A DNA stretch of 64,000 nucleotides from Paraconiothyrium sp. Pb-2020 (taxonomy: Eukaryota; Ascomycota; Dothideomycetes; Pleosporales; Didymosphaeriaceae): the NCBI GenBank assembly GCA_022419385.1, contig JAJUBI010000002.1, forward strand, positions 248,001 to 312,000, read 5' to 3'. Shown piece after piece: positions 25,307 through 35,055 of this stretch. The stretch's first letter is position 1, and each line of letters begins with the position of its first letter. Both the position numbers and the translations under genes were made by a program. The notes beneath the pieces are model-generated. The model saw only the letters and a list, made by a program, of their open reading frames with translations, was not told the DNA's origin and did not search any database.

Positions 25307-26261
25307 ATGACGGCACTGGCAGGTAAGCAATCTGCCCCACGTCCTCGAGCGTCGTCCAACACACGACGCGGCGTCGATTCATCGTGGCCGTCGAAAGAAG
25401 CGCAGCACTGCAGCGGCCGGCGCGCGCTTCTTATAATCGACACGGCCCGGTGCGGTTGATCTACCCTATCCCCACTGTAATGCCCCAGGCCAAGGCGAGC
25501 GTGTAGGGATCGGACCCTAGCTAACTGCAAACCTCACCTGATCTTAGACCCAATCGACCGCATCGTAGCCGGAAATCGCGTGTTCGCGCAGAAAACCTCC
25601 GAGGCAAATCCGACTGCGTTCCTCGAGCTCACGAAGGGGCAGTGGCCCGAGATCCTATGGGTAGGCTGCGCAGACAGCCGCATACCTGAGACGACCATCT
25701 GCGACCTGAGGCCTGGCGACATCTTCGTGCACCGCAACATCGCGAACTGCGTGCATCCGGACGACGTCAGCGCCGCCTCGGTCGTTGAGTATGCCGTCAC
25801 GCATCTGAGAGTGAAGAAGGTCGTCGTCTGCGGCCATACTAAATGCGGAGGTGCGGTCGCATCTCTCAGCGACGCCGATCTGGGGACGACGCTGAACACA
25901 TGGCTTCACCCCGTGCGAGAGTACGTAGACAATCCAACCCTAACGCTGTAGAACCACGCAAGAACACACATGCATGCCGCAGTAATCTTGAATGGAAAGC
26001 TAACGGTCCGCCAGGCTCCGGCGCAAGCACAAGGGCGAGCTAGAGAAGCTGGCCGACAACGACGCCCGCGCTGTCCGCGTCGCAGAGCTCAATGTCCACC
26101 AGAGCATCGACGTGCTGAAGCAACATCCTGCCGTGAAGAAGGCAGCATCTGAGCGCGGCCTCACACTGCACGGCATGATCTACGATCTCAAGACGGGACA
26201 GCTGCGCGTGCTCGAGGAAACTATCGGCAGGAAAGGGTATGGTCTCTGGAGCCCGAAGTAG
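25307..26261 (+). CDS. Beta-class carbonic anhydrase
   Basis: Three exons, 25307-25322 (16 nt), 25548-25920 and 26015-26261, close in phase to give 211 residues. The tiny first exon encodes MTALA and splices to DPIDRIVAGNRVFAQ; GTAAGC donor and CTTAG acceptor are clear. Zinc ligands and the catalytic pair are present: Cys-Ala-Asp-Ser-Arg in WVGCADSRIPET, and His-x2-Cys in VCGHTKCGG. The phrase GDIFVHRNIAN is also family-typical. The enzyme interconverts CO2 and bicarbonate and supports growth at ambient CO2. The N-terminus is short with no obvious mitochondrial presequence, so cytosolic location is likely. Confidence 0.93.
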
Positions 26262-26674
26262 AGTTGCACGACAAAGTCATGACGGCGTTTGGATATGACG
26301 GATTTAGCGTAGGTGTTTCGTGGTGTTATAGCTGATAGTTCACGACTGTTTTTTTGTCTTTAACGGCGGCACAAGTAGGGTTCACGCGCAACAATTCATT
26401 ATGCTCGCTAATCTCTCCCCTCGATTCCTCGCTTTGACGCCTTCTAGAAGTGACGTACCATATGCAGGGTCTGCTCGCGTCGCGTGTAAGCAGCGGATTT
26501 ACCGGAGGGACGGCGCTCACCAAACGTACGGCGCGCCTCGGACGGCACTCGGCTTAACGATCACATCCATAGAGGTCGAGTCTATAAAGCAGAACATCTC
26601 TCCTGCAATTCGAATATCATCATCATCACCGGATAACCATTGGAAACACCTTTTACACCACGACATTTCCACCC

Positions 26675-26682
26675 TATATAAT
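26675..26682 (+). promoter_or_regulatory. TATA box (TATATAAT) upstream of small ORF
   Basis: TATATAAT lies 105 bases before the ATG at 26787, inside a pyrimidine-rich context that resembles a fungal core promoter. It is the main reason to take the short frame downstream seriously. Confidence 0.4.
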
Positions 26683-26786
26683 CCCACACAAAATACCATT
26701 CCAAGCGCCAACTCCACCACCCCCTCTCCTCCACCATTCTAGTGAATTGTCACTGACGAACTCACCACCCTAACAACACACCCGTA

Positions 26787-26951
26787 ATGCTCTCCCCCGT
26801 GGCCCGTCTCCGTCAAGAAGAAGCCCACTCTACAACCCCATCCGCGAACGAAACGCGGAAGTACTTTCTCGGCGCCGTATCATCCGAGGAGGCGCGGTTG
26901 CGGGCGCCGCTGGTGGTGCCGCTGGTGCTTACGGCTGAGATGGGGAGATAA
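26787..26951 (+). CDS. Possible small protein, 54 codons
   Basis: An ATG at 26787 opens a frame of 54 residues (MLSPVARLRQEEAHSTTPSA...) ending in TAA at 26949-26951. A TATA box and C/T-rich leader precede it. A different frame over the same bases reads GGAVAGAAGGAAGAYG before a TGA at 26936, a glycine-zipper-like pattern, but has no ATG of its own. Either the small ORF is real, or a missed splice or frameshift joins its start to the glycine-zipper frame, or neither is coding. I know no family for it. Confidence 0.25.
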   Translation: MLSPVARLRQEEAHSTTPSANETRKYFLGAVSSEEARLRAPLVVPLVLTAEMGR

Positions 26952-27899
26952 GTGGGTGGGGGATGGTGAAGTTAGGGCATTGTGGAAGGGAGAATGGGGA
27001 CGAGGTTGAGGAGGGTTGTGGGGATGTACGGCATAAGACTAGAGGGTTGAGGGAAAGCAGGACGCTGGGGTAGTGAGAATATGCAGAGGGTATTACAAAC
27101 CTGGCTCCGTGATGCGCAGAAGCTGGAGGTTTTTCCTGGAGAGATACACTGGGTTTAGGGAGTTGGCGAGAATGGATTGGGGGCAAACTTCTTTCGAAGA
27201 TAGGGGCGTGAGGGTGAGGCGTTGGTAGAGGATGCGGTTGTTGGGTACTGGGGGGCTGGGGGTGATCTGCGTTTGTGGTGCTATATGTCTTTTCTGGAGG
27301 GTGGCTTCTAAGAGTGAGTTCTTCAACAAATCTAGTCGAAGAGCTTGCGAGGACTCATGCTAACGTATCTCAAGTGTCGGAGGCACCGTCACGATCTTAA
27401 CAAAATAACCTGGCTCGCCACCTCCCTCCAATTCTCACTGCTCTAGAGGCACTTTCGAGCTCGCTCACGTCCCCGACTTCAGTGCGCCGTATCCTTTTCA
27501 CAACGCTATCAAGAGAGCCCACATCACAGCCGTGACGAGCCACGACGCGAACGCGAATAACGTTATTTCATTCGCTATTGCAGGTGTCACAGATCTACGT
27601 GTGGCATCTAACAAGTCATTTTCAGTCTACAAGTTTGCGCTCACGGGTTCAATTATTACTACTTCATTTCCTATGCCCGGTTTACTATACCACTTCACAG
27701 AAGTACATGGTATGATACAGCATTGAAAAATCTAATACAGATCGTATTCAAGTCATTGATTGCTATTGTACAGGACGGATTGCTTCACACATGCGGAAAG
27801 CTATTTGATACTGCAACCAGATATACCACGGTACTTTGCCGTCCAGTACATACCAGGGTGGAGCGCAGCCACGGCACGCGAATCGGTGCCTCAGGATTC
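26952..27899. other. Intergenic region
   Basis: A minus-strand frame at 27093-27329 (78 codons) and plus-strand frames at 27532-27726 and 27723-27974 have no recognisable motif. The right end is the 3' flank of the minus-strand acidic protein. Confidence 0.35.
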
Positions 27900-29930
27900 C
27901 TAACCCTGTTGAGGATATGCGCACCTCTCCGGTTCACTGCGGCGAGCCCTCTTGATAGGACGCTGCGCGGATGAACTCACGCTGACTTCTTCGTCGGAGG
28001 CGTCGATTGCACGCTTGCGCTTCGGGCTGGCTGGCGGGGTTGTTACCTCGGGTTCGCTCTGAGGCTCCTCCGTAGGCTCTTCCTTAGGCTTTTGCTCGCG
28101 CTCTGGTGTGGCAACATCGGCGTTTTCGGCCAGTCGCATGCGCTTCGGACTCGCAGGCTGGGTTGCGGCCTGAGGCTCGCCATCAGACTTGGATGAGCTC
28201 ACATTAGATTCCTCGTCGTCTTCACGTTTGCGCTTCGGGCTAGATGGCGAGATGGTTGCGTGAGGCTCGATCTCTGGCTCGAGCTTGGGGTTGGCTGGCA
28301 GGGTGGCCGCCTTAGGGTCGTCCTTGGGCTCTTGCTTGGTCACTGGTTCTGTCTGGGGCCTTTTCTCGGGCTCTTCGTCAGAGTCTTCGTCAGAGTCTTC
28401 GTCGGACTCTTCCTCAGTCCTCTCACCAGGATCTTCTTCAGGGTCTTCCATAGGTTCTTCCTCGGGCCCTTCCTCAAGATCTTCCCCAAGCTCCACCTCA
28501 GGCTCGTCATCGGGCTCGAAATCATCGACAAAGCCTTGTCCATCCCAGGTCGCAACCCTCTGAGCCCAGTCAAGCACTCGCAGAGGTTTCTCGCGCAGCA
28601 GCTCCTGCAGAACGTAAATCTTCCTGGACTTCTCTTCACCAACAGGCTCGTCATCCTCGTCCAGAAACATGCGGACCCAGCGAGCGTCACTCGCGCTGGC
28701 CTGGTAAGCCATCTCCTCGATTTCGGCAGTGAAGTCTCGGATCGACCAGATGCGGTCTGGAAAGCGGGCGATGAGGTCCGAAGTAGACAGCGGTTCGTCT
28801 TCCAGGGCATCCCAGATGTCGGCGGCGTTAGGGCAGGGCTTGCTCTTCAGGATGAAGTTTCCGGTGGTGACGTCTGGTGCGGCGATCTCGAGGAGGTGAT
28901 GCAGCGTCTGTTGCTGGGAGCCGACGCCGTTGGCATACTCTTGGTAGATCTCTCCGAGAGACTGGAAGATCTCGGGCAATTTCATAGGCCTGTAGAGGGC
29001 GTTTTGTATCTGGGCAACTGTGGGGATGGGCTTGCGGATGTAGGCTCCTTCGGGGGTGTCGAGCGAGCCGAAAGTGGGCTTGGGGGTGGGATCGAAGATG
29101 GCGAAGTACTCGATTCGGCGGATGAACTCTTCGATGTTGGTGACGTTGTAGAAGGTGCGGCGAAGGTCGTAAAGAGTGATGCCCTTTGCGTTGGCACGAT
29201 CTTGGAAGAAGGCATCAAGTTCGGCGTTCGAAGGCTGTTCATCCATGTTGTACTTCTGGTTGGCGACTTGGCGTTCTTTGTTGGCGAGATACGTCATAAA
29301 CATAGCGACGAGGAAGTCGTTGTACTTGTTGACATCGGAGAACGAGGCGGCGTACAGCTCCTGCTGCTCAGCTTCGGTCCGCGTGAGTAGAGTAAACTTC
29401 TCGTCATCGGTGATACCGGCAAACTTCAGGCAAGCGAGGACCCAGAGTCTGTTCTCCCAGGGCACTGTCTTGTCGGAGGGGTGGTATTCCTTGTCAGTGA
29501 CCCACAAAGTGCGCTTGTCCGGCGGAAACCAGAAGCCTTGGCCGAACATCTTTCTGAACTTCTGATAGAATTTGTCGCCCAAGTCAAGAACCCATTCTGT
29601 CCTCGGATAACCATTGTCGAGGTTGGAGATGCTTCGGCAACCGGACTTGAGGAAGAAATCGTTGGAGAGGCGAATGGTATCGAGGGCGGACTTGTAGAGG
29701 GCAGGATCCTCCTTTGGGCAACAAATCACCATGACACGCTCATTCGAAGGTGGAAAATCCGTATCGCCATTACCTGTCGAAGCAGGCTCTGTCCATTCCA
29801 ATGTATACACATTGGGGAAGGGGATACTGACAGGTGAGTGTGAGGATGATTCAGGCAAACCCGGCGTTTGGACACCGCCAATATTGATGAATGGCTCCCA
29901 CAGGTAGTGGAGAATTTTCTTAGGGAACAT
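27900..29930 (-). CDS. Acidic protein with repeated SPKRKR motifs, probably nuclear
   Basis: A single exon of 676 codons starts MFPKKILHYLWEPF. Residues 1 to about 450 look globular (CCPKEDPALYKSALDTIRLSN, WVLDLGDKFYQKF, FWFPPDKRTLWVTDKEY) but match no family I know. From about 460 the protein becomes very acidic, with Glu/Asp/Pro runs (EEPMEDPEEDPGERTEEES). It then carries three spaced copies of a basic motif: SSPKRKRED, ASPKRMRLAE and ASPKRKRAID, each preceded by a T/S-P segment and followed by acidic spacers. S-P-K-R is the consensus for cyclin-dependent kinases and KRKR resembles a classical nuclear import signal, so cell-cycle-controlled nuclear location is a reasonable guess. The long antisense frame at 28260-29390 is a codon-bias shadow. 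Confidence 0.7.
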   Translation of the reverse strand: MFPKKILHYLWEPFINIGGVQTPGLPESSSHSPVSIPFPNVYTLEWTEPASTGNGDTDFPPSNERVMVICCPKEDPALYKSALDTIRLSNDFFLKSGCRSISNLDNGYPRTEWVLDLGDKFYQKFRKMFGQGFWFPPDKRTLWVTDKEYHPSDKTVPWENRLWVLACLKFAGITDDEKFTLLTRTEAEQQELYAASFSDVNKYNDFLVAMFMTYLANKERQVANQKYNMDEQPSNAELDAFFQDRANAKGITLYDLRRTFYNVTNIEEFIRRIEYFAIFDPTPKPTFGSLDTPEGAYIRKPIPTVAQIQNALYRPMKLPEIFQSLGEIYQEYANGVGSQQQTLHHLLEIAAPDVTTGNFILKSKPCPNAADIWDALEDEPLSTSDLIARFPDRIWSIRDFTAEIEEMAYQASASDARWVRMFLDEDDEPVGEEKSRKIYVLQELLREKPLRVLDWAQRVATWDGQGFVDDFEPDDEPEVELGEDLEEGPEEEPMEDPEEDPGERTEEESDEDSDEDSDEEPEKRPQTEPVTKQEPKDDPKAATLPANPKLEPEIEPHATISPSSPKRKREDDEESNVSSSKSDGEPQAATQPASPKRMRLAENADVATPEREQKPKEEPTEEPQSEPEVTTPPASPKRKRAIDASDEEVSVSSSAQRPIKRARRSEPERCAYPQQG

Positions 29931-31046
29931 GTTGGTATAAAGATCTTTCGATTGAGAGTGCTAGCTGTCTTGCAGTAGTCGAGAGTATGGTTGAAGGGAA
30001 GAGAGCGGAGGCGCGTGGACCTGTTATACAGGCGAGCACCTGCAAACTGCGCGCCAAGACGACAATAGGTGAATGGCAAGCACAATAGCTGAACATTGAA
30101 CAATAGCGTGAGTGTGAGGTGAAGGTGAATGTGACCCGTAACAATGAGCCCATGCGCTTTGTTCTAGCATCCTGCCGCAACGCATTGTTATCAAAGAATA
30201 CAACACCCCTTGAGTCGTTACAGGCTGCCTTGAGAAGCTAGTCTATGATAGTCTACCTTCTGTGAGTTGATGAATTTGGTAAGTCAGGTCTACTCATCCG
30301 CAGCTAATCTCGAGTCCGGCCATATAGGATTTGACCTAGCAAGCTGCCGCATTGGATTATGAAAGGGATCGAGCAACGTGATCTGAGTGTTGTCAGGCTA
30401 GTTGCTTTTTTGTCTACGTAGTTCGGGGAAAGTTATAGGCACAGAATGCATGTCTACCTGTCCCTGAACACGAATAACATCGGCCACAACCTACCGCTGC
30501 TCCAAAGCAGATGACGCTTACTATATGAATTGAGTGTCTCAGGCCTTGTGATATGCGGCTTAATATTTCGAAGACGTAGTAGTGCTTCACAGATACACTA
30601 ACAACCCATGCCCAGTGTTCATTTGTGATGTGACTTTTTCTGGAAATTGTAAGCTGGTGCAAAACTGTAGATTAGTTGCGCGGACACCTTGTACACCTTT
30701 ATTATACTTTCGCTCAAATTTGTTCCATATCTTCCAAGACCGACATACCATAGCTAGTACTTGGCTGCTGGGGTTGCGTTTAATGCCTGAATTTCAGACG
30801 CTACCCAAGCGAGGCGCGTGCAAGCGATTTGACAATCTGGCACTCTGCGTAAGTATCTTCTAGATAACTTAGAAGCTATACTAATACTCACTAAAAATAC
30901 CATAAAGGGGCTTTCTCCACGTACTACAAGTTAGGGCTTGGAATCAGTCCCAACCAGACTTTCCTATCATGTTCGAGTGCTCTAAGTAGTCCCTTTACTC
31001 CCGTTATCAATGCATATATTTAATATTGGTATATGCATTATCTCAT
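29931..31046. other. Intergenic region holding one copy of a dispersed repeat
   Basis: No gene is recognised. The stretch at 30604-30747 is related to 37302-37455 (separate entries). The right end, 30860-31040, is A/T-rich and probably the 3' flank of the minus-strand membrane protein. Confidence 0.45.
30604..30747 (+). repeat. Dispersed repeat, copy 1
   Basis: It aligns with 37302-37455 in the same orientation, sharing TGTAAGCTGG, GCGGACAC and the frame of CTGGAAA(T/C)TGTAAGCTGG. Many differences are C/T or A/G transitions, for example GGAAATTG against GGAAACTG. Length about 144 bases, with small indels relative to copy 2. Edges are approximate. Confidence 0.65.
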
Positions 31047-33386
31047 TTAATACTCCACATTTCCCTTTACTTGCGCATCATAGAGCCTCGTATCGTTCGC
31101 CGCGACTATTTGCACTCGGCCATCCCGCACCGTCACGCGTACAGTTCGCTTCAATGGCCCCAGAGTATCGATTCCCGCGGTCGTGTTGACAAATTCACCC
31201 CCCAACGGCTCTGACTCTAGCGCCAGCGCATTGAGCTCAGTGACTGAACCCCAACTCGTCGAAGAGTAGCAGCCCTGGCGCAGCAACACGCTAAACAGGA
31301 TTAGCGTGAATAGTACATAAGCAAGCACGATGGCGATGGACCAGAGTGTGCCTGAGGAGTCGAAATATGCATACGCATACCCGTAGACGGCGACGAACAA
31401 ACGGTTGGTCACCGCGCGCTGGCGAACAACGGCAGTCACGTTGTAGGCGTCGCCGCCCGCACCCATAGTGGCGACCTGCGGGAGTAGGGAGCGCCACCAG
31501 GGACCCGTTGCCTCCGTGCCATTCTTGTTCTTGACTTCTGTTATCGGGTAGGTCAGGGACTGCATGCGGGCGAGGCCATTACCGACCATGAAAAGGAGGA
31601 CAGCCTCGAAGCGATTGGCGTACGGAGCATACGAACTCGGTTCGTCGCCGCGAGCGCCGACAGCTTCGGTCAGTTGCTCAAAGACGCTCGAGTTGAGTTT
31701 GGAAAGAGGAGGGTTGAGCGAATTAAACCAGCTGGCTTGGACCGTCGAGTTCGAGGAGCCCCGGTCGACGTACTCGACCTTGGTATGTGTATCCGCACCG
31801 AACGTGAGTGCAGTGGGATAACTTATGGCTACCCCCTTGTAATATGTCAATGTTGTGTAATGGGTGTGCATGGTGCAGCCAACGACGGAATCGGAGGCGC
31901 CATGTTCTCCAGGCACGGTGATCAACGCGGCTCCACTGAAGCCATTTGGCATTTCCATTCCTATGTCATTGGGGCCGTCCCAGCTACCGTCAATCCAATG
32001 TAGATGCGGCTCGCGTGTATTATTGGATGCAAAGTCGTGGCTTATCCATTCGTTCAGTTGGGTGTTGTCGCAAATGTTGGCCGAGTCCTGCGCGGAAGAC
32101 GATGCGGCGGAGGGGAAGTTGACACAAGTCTTCCCGTCCGGATTCTTCATCGTGGTGTTGCAACGGGTGGCGACCCCGGGCGCGAGCCCAATCATACTGT
32201 AGTAGACATCTTGGTAGTCCGCAAAACTTGTTTCGCTTCTACTTTGCGACTCCCTAGCTGCTCCATACCAGAGGAAGATGGAACTACCAAACGAGCGTGA
32301 GAGGGCGATATTGGGGACGAACATCCAAGTCTGCGAGCTCAGAAGATCTGCGCCGTGTGGGCGTAGTCCGAATAAAGGATATGACTGGGACTCTCGGATA
32401 GTCAACGTGAGTCCGCTGGAGGAAATCGCTGAACCCTGTCCTGGAGCTGCATTATCGCTGAATTGGAGCGTTTTCAGCCAACCCGCAAGCCCTTCCCAGC
32501 CGGCCGAGGGGCAGTTCTCGTGGTCGGATGTTTCACAGTCAAATCCCGGGACGATGGAAGATGAGTTGATGACGCTAGGGAAGAGTGCGTCCTCCGTAGT
32601 GTCAATCCAGACATCGGTCCCACCCGCAGGCCACCATCCCAGACGAGGCTGCAGTAGAACCGCGGTAGTTGGGCCGATCAAAGTGGCTAGGATTGTACTA
32701 AGTCCGAGAACCAGGACGAACAATGCTCGCCGGTAAGTTTGCATGGTCGGCGCAAGGATAACGGACCAGAATTCATGGGAGAGGGGGTATGTGACGTGAC
32801 TGAAATCCAGGCTCGAAGCCAAAATACCAAAGGGGATGCCCCGAGAACTGATTAGTTCGTGTCGAACGAAGGCGAGGATGAAGCGCGCGATAGATGCGAC
32901 GCATAGCAACTCGACCATTTTTGCAGCAATCTGAAATCCAACCAATTTAACGGAATCGTCCACTGGCGGGCCGCCGTAATCGCTTCCAGCGTAGTGGCCA
33001 ACCAAATTGAGACTGACCAGGCCGATACCAATTCCGGTAGGGACCAAATGGAAGAGGCTCTCAGTACAAAAGTACCAGATACCGTGATAGATGGCGACTT
33101 TCCTTCCCTCTCTCTGTGGGCGAGACCTCAGCTGTTGAATAAATTCGATGGCCACCATCGCCCATCTAATACCCCAAGAGCGTAGGAGATGGCGAGCGTA
33201 GCCATTGGAATCGATTCCGCGTGACACCGGAGGAGGCACGAGTGGTGTTTCTTGTTCTAGTATTGCCAATATTTCGACATGCGCAGTCTGCTTTTCAAGA
33301 GAAGAAGGCAGAGATGTTGTAGTGACGAGCGGTAACTTACAACTCCCAGCTGGAGTGCTGTCCGATGAGTTTCGTGGAATAGACAT
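31047..33386 (-). CDS. Large multi-pass membrane protein of unknown function
   Basis: One exon of 779 codons starts MSIPRNSSDSTPAG. Hydrophobic segments lie at about residues 112-131 (HLVPTGIGIGLVSLNLVGHY), 147-173 (FQIAAKMVELLCVASIARF), 221-245 (ALFVLVLGLSTILATLIGPT) and 678-700 (IAIVLAYVLFTLILFSVLL). Between the third and fourth lies a loop of about 430 residues with many N-x-S/T sites (SVINSSS, SNNTRE, RCNTTM) and paired Cys, so it is probably extracellular and glycosylated. The N-terminal 100 residues and the tail after 700 should then face the cytosol. This three-plus-one layout is common among large hypothetical membrane proteins of filamentous ascomycetes; I cannot name a Pfam family with confidence. 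Confidence 0.75.
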   Translation of the reverse strand: MSIPRNSSDSTPAGSCKLPLVTTTSLPSSLEKQTAHVEILAILEQETPLVPPPVSRGIDSNGYARHLLRSWGIRWAMVAIEFIQQLRSRPQREGRKVAIYHGIWYFCTESLFHLVPTGIGIGLVSLNLVGHYAGSDYGGPPVDDSVKLVGFQIAAKMVELLCVASIARFILAFVRHELISSRGIPFGILASSLDFSHVTYPLSHEFWSVILAPTMQTYRRALFVLVLGLSTILATLIGPTTAVLLQPRLGWWPAGGTDVWIDTTEDALFPSVINSSSIVPGFDCETSDHENCPSAGWEGLAGWLKTLQFSDNAAPGQGSAISSSGLTLTIRESQSYPLFGLRPHGADLLSSQTWMFVPNIALSRSFGSSIFLWYGAARESQSRSETSFADYQDVYYSMIGLAPGVATRCNTTMKNPDGKTCVNFPSAASSSAQDSANICDNTQLNEWISHDFASNNTREPHLHWIDGSWDGPNDIGMEMPNGFSGAALITVPGEHGASDSVVGCTMHTHYTTLTYYKGVAISYPTALTFGADTHTKVEYVDRGSSNSTVQASWFNSLNPPLSKLNSSVFEQLTEAVGARGDEPSSYAPYANRFEAVLLFMVGNGLARMQSLTYPITEVKNKNGTEATGPWWRSLLPQVATMGAGGDAYNVTAVVRQRAVTNRLFVAVYGYAYAYFDSSGTLWSIAIVLAYVLFTLILFSVLLRQGCYSSTSWGSVTELNALALESEPLGGEFVNTTAGIDTLGPLKRTVRVTVRDGRVQIVAANDTRLYDAQVKGNVEY

Positions 33387-33946
33387 GCTTCAGAGAAAGG
33401 TTCCTGACCATATCTCAGTTTTCTAGATGGATTCATCGCCTTCCTTACTCCCTAGGTACGCTGCAACTTATATGTTCGATTTGTAGAAACATCTGAATAA
33501 CTTGAGAGGTATGAGCCTGGTGATGTTGTAACAGAGCTGCAAGTATGCGACACACACCGAGACGCTTATTCCATTCTCCTAGGCCTAGCTATCTCGTTCA
33601 TCCCACAAGGCGACAATTTGGGGGAGGAGGGCGTAAGTTGCTTTTAGGCTGAAACTGGGCTCTGATTGGCTTAACCCTGAGCAGCGTCAACTCTTCAGCG
33701 TTCATTTGGCCCCAGCATGACAGATTAGGTGCGTATACTGAAACCGAGGAAGGGTCCCGGCCAATGAGGGTGCGGCCCAAGACCGGTTCCTGAGCCAGTC
33801 TGAGGCGTACATTGGTCCATAAAAAGTTTGCCTTACGCCCCGCGAGTGCCCTAGGGGTACTCCGAGGGCTCGCTGCGGTTTCTTGGCAGCTGATGCACGC
33901 GTACTATTGCAGCGCCCTTACTTAAATACGAAACATCTCCACCAAC
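33387..33946. other. Intergenic region before the transposase relic
   Basis: It contains the promoter of the minus-strand membrane protein. No coding motif was recognised. A terminal inverted repeat for the neighbouring relic was not visible by eye. Confidence 0.35.
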
Positions 33947-34680
33947 ATGGATCCGATCGAGGCTGCGATTGAAGCAATTAAATCGCATGAACTAGGAGAA
34001 GTAGGAGAAGACTCAATAGCGGCACAACTTTCATGATCAGCGAAGAAGGAGTATGTGGACAAGGGTGTAGATAATGATGATAAAAGTGAGGTGGGCGATG
34101 CAGAGTTGACTGCACTTAGTGCTATTAAGCAGCTACATCGCGTACCATAGTTCCATCCTAGGCATTACCACTTAATACTTAATAGAACACCAACAAGTCA
34201 ACTTTAAAGCTTTTCCCACGAACGTTGCCTAACAGCGCGTGATCAAAATGCCGAAAGAAGGAGAAGACTTTTCGTGTCGAGCTAGCTACAAATTTTGGTG
34301 TTGATCGATCTACACTGAGCCGCAGGGATAGACATGTCGCCCAGTCGCGTGCAACCCAATACAATAATCAACGGAATCTCAGCCAACAACAAGGAGAATA
34401 GACTCTACGATATATTAAACGCCTTACCGAACTTACCCTTCCTCATCCGCGACAAACCTTTCAATCTTTGCCTCTACACAATTTAAATACACAAAGATAC
34501 CTAAGAAGGACGTTAGCATGTCATGGCTTGGTCGCTTGCCTAGGCGCATAGTTAAATCCATTATATCACGATAGACGACCGGCATCGACAACAGTGGCCA
34601 AGTTCGATCTCCTACAGCAAAAGGTTAAGCAGTATCGATATCAAGGCTCAGCATAGGTAACAACATGGACGAGAAAGGCG
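33947..34680 (+). mobile_element. Decayed pogo/Fot1-type (Tc1/mariner) DNA transposon, transposase relic
   Basis: The ATG at 33947 opens MDPIEAAIEAIKSHELGE, a start typical of fungal pogo/Fot-type transposases, followed by a stop at 34034. After about 200 unrelated bases, homology resumes near 34245 in shifting frames. The helix-turn-helix phrase FGVDRSTLSRR is clear near 34300, followed by AVQYNNQ-like and ITEL-like segments (QYNNQRNLSQQQ, a stop, RYIKRLTEL). Further on come SMSWLGRL, TTGID, FDLLQQKVKQY and NMDEKG, which match the order of the CENP-B-type DNA-binding domain and the start of the DDE catalytic domain. Most of the catalytic domain is missing. The element is inactive, with several stops and frame changes. 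Confidence 0.75.
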
Positions 34681-35055
34681 GAAGGCGATTTTTCAGTGTC
34701 TTCAGAAATTTGGGTCAGGCATCGATGTCAATATGCTTAACATCCATCCACCATTTGTCGAGTAGAGAGTACAGTACTGAGTTTCGTTCTAGAGGCAAGT
34801 TTCACCTGCAGGAGACGGTGGCGGAAGCTCGCTAATTTATACTATTTGTGGCAGTGCTAGTGCTTTGCGCGGCACTCGGCCTTCCTGGTGGCCGAGTTCA
34901 CTTCACGCCTTATCTCTCGAACGTCCTCACGTACCAGAAACAACATTCCAAGACTTATGCCGCCAACAAAAGGTGTCATACTCCGCCTCTTGGACACGCA
35001 GACCGTATTCGATCGCTCGTCGTGGGGTTCGCTGTGGTCGAACCTAGAGGCATAG
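34681..35055. other. Spacer between transposase relic and HET pseudogene
   Basis: This holds the likely remnant promoter of the HET pseudogene. I see no clear end of the transposon and no target-site duplication. Short frames overlap on both strands without motifs. Confidence 0.35.

Noticed and set aside
28260..29390. 376-codon plus-strand frame
   Set aside because: It is fully antisense to the 676-codon acidic protein. The opposite strand has the protein-like composition and motifs, so this is a codon-bias shadow.
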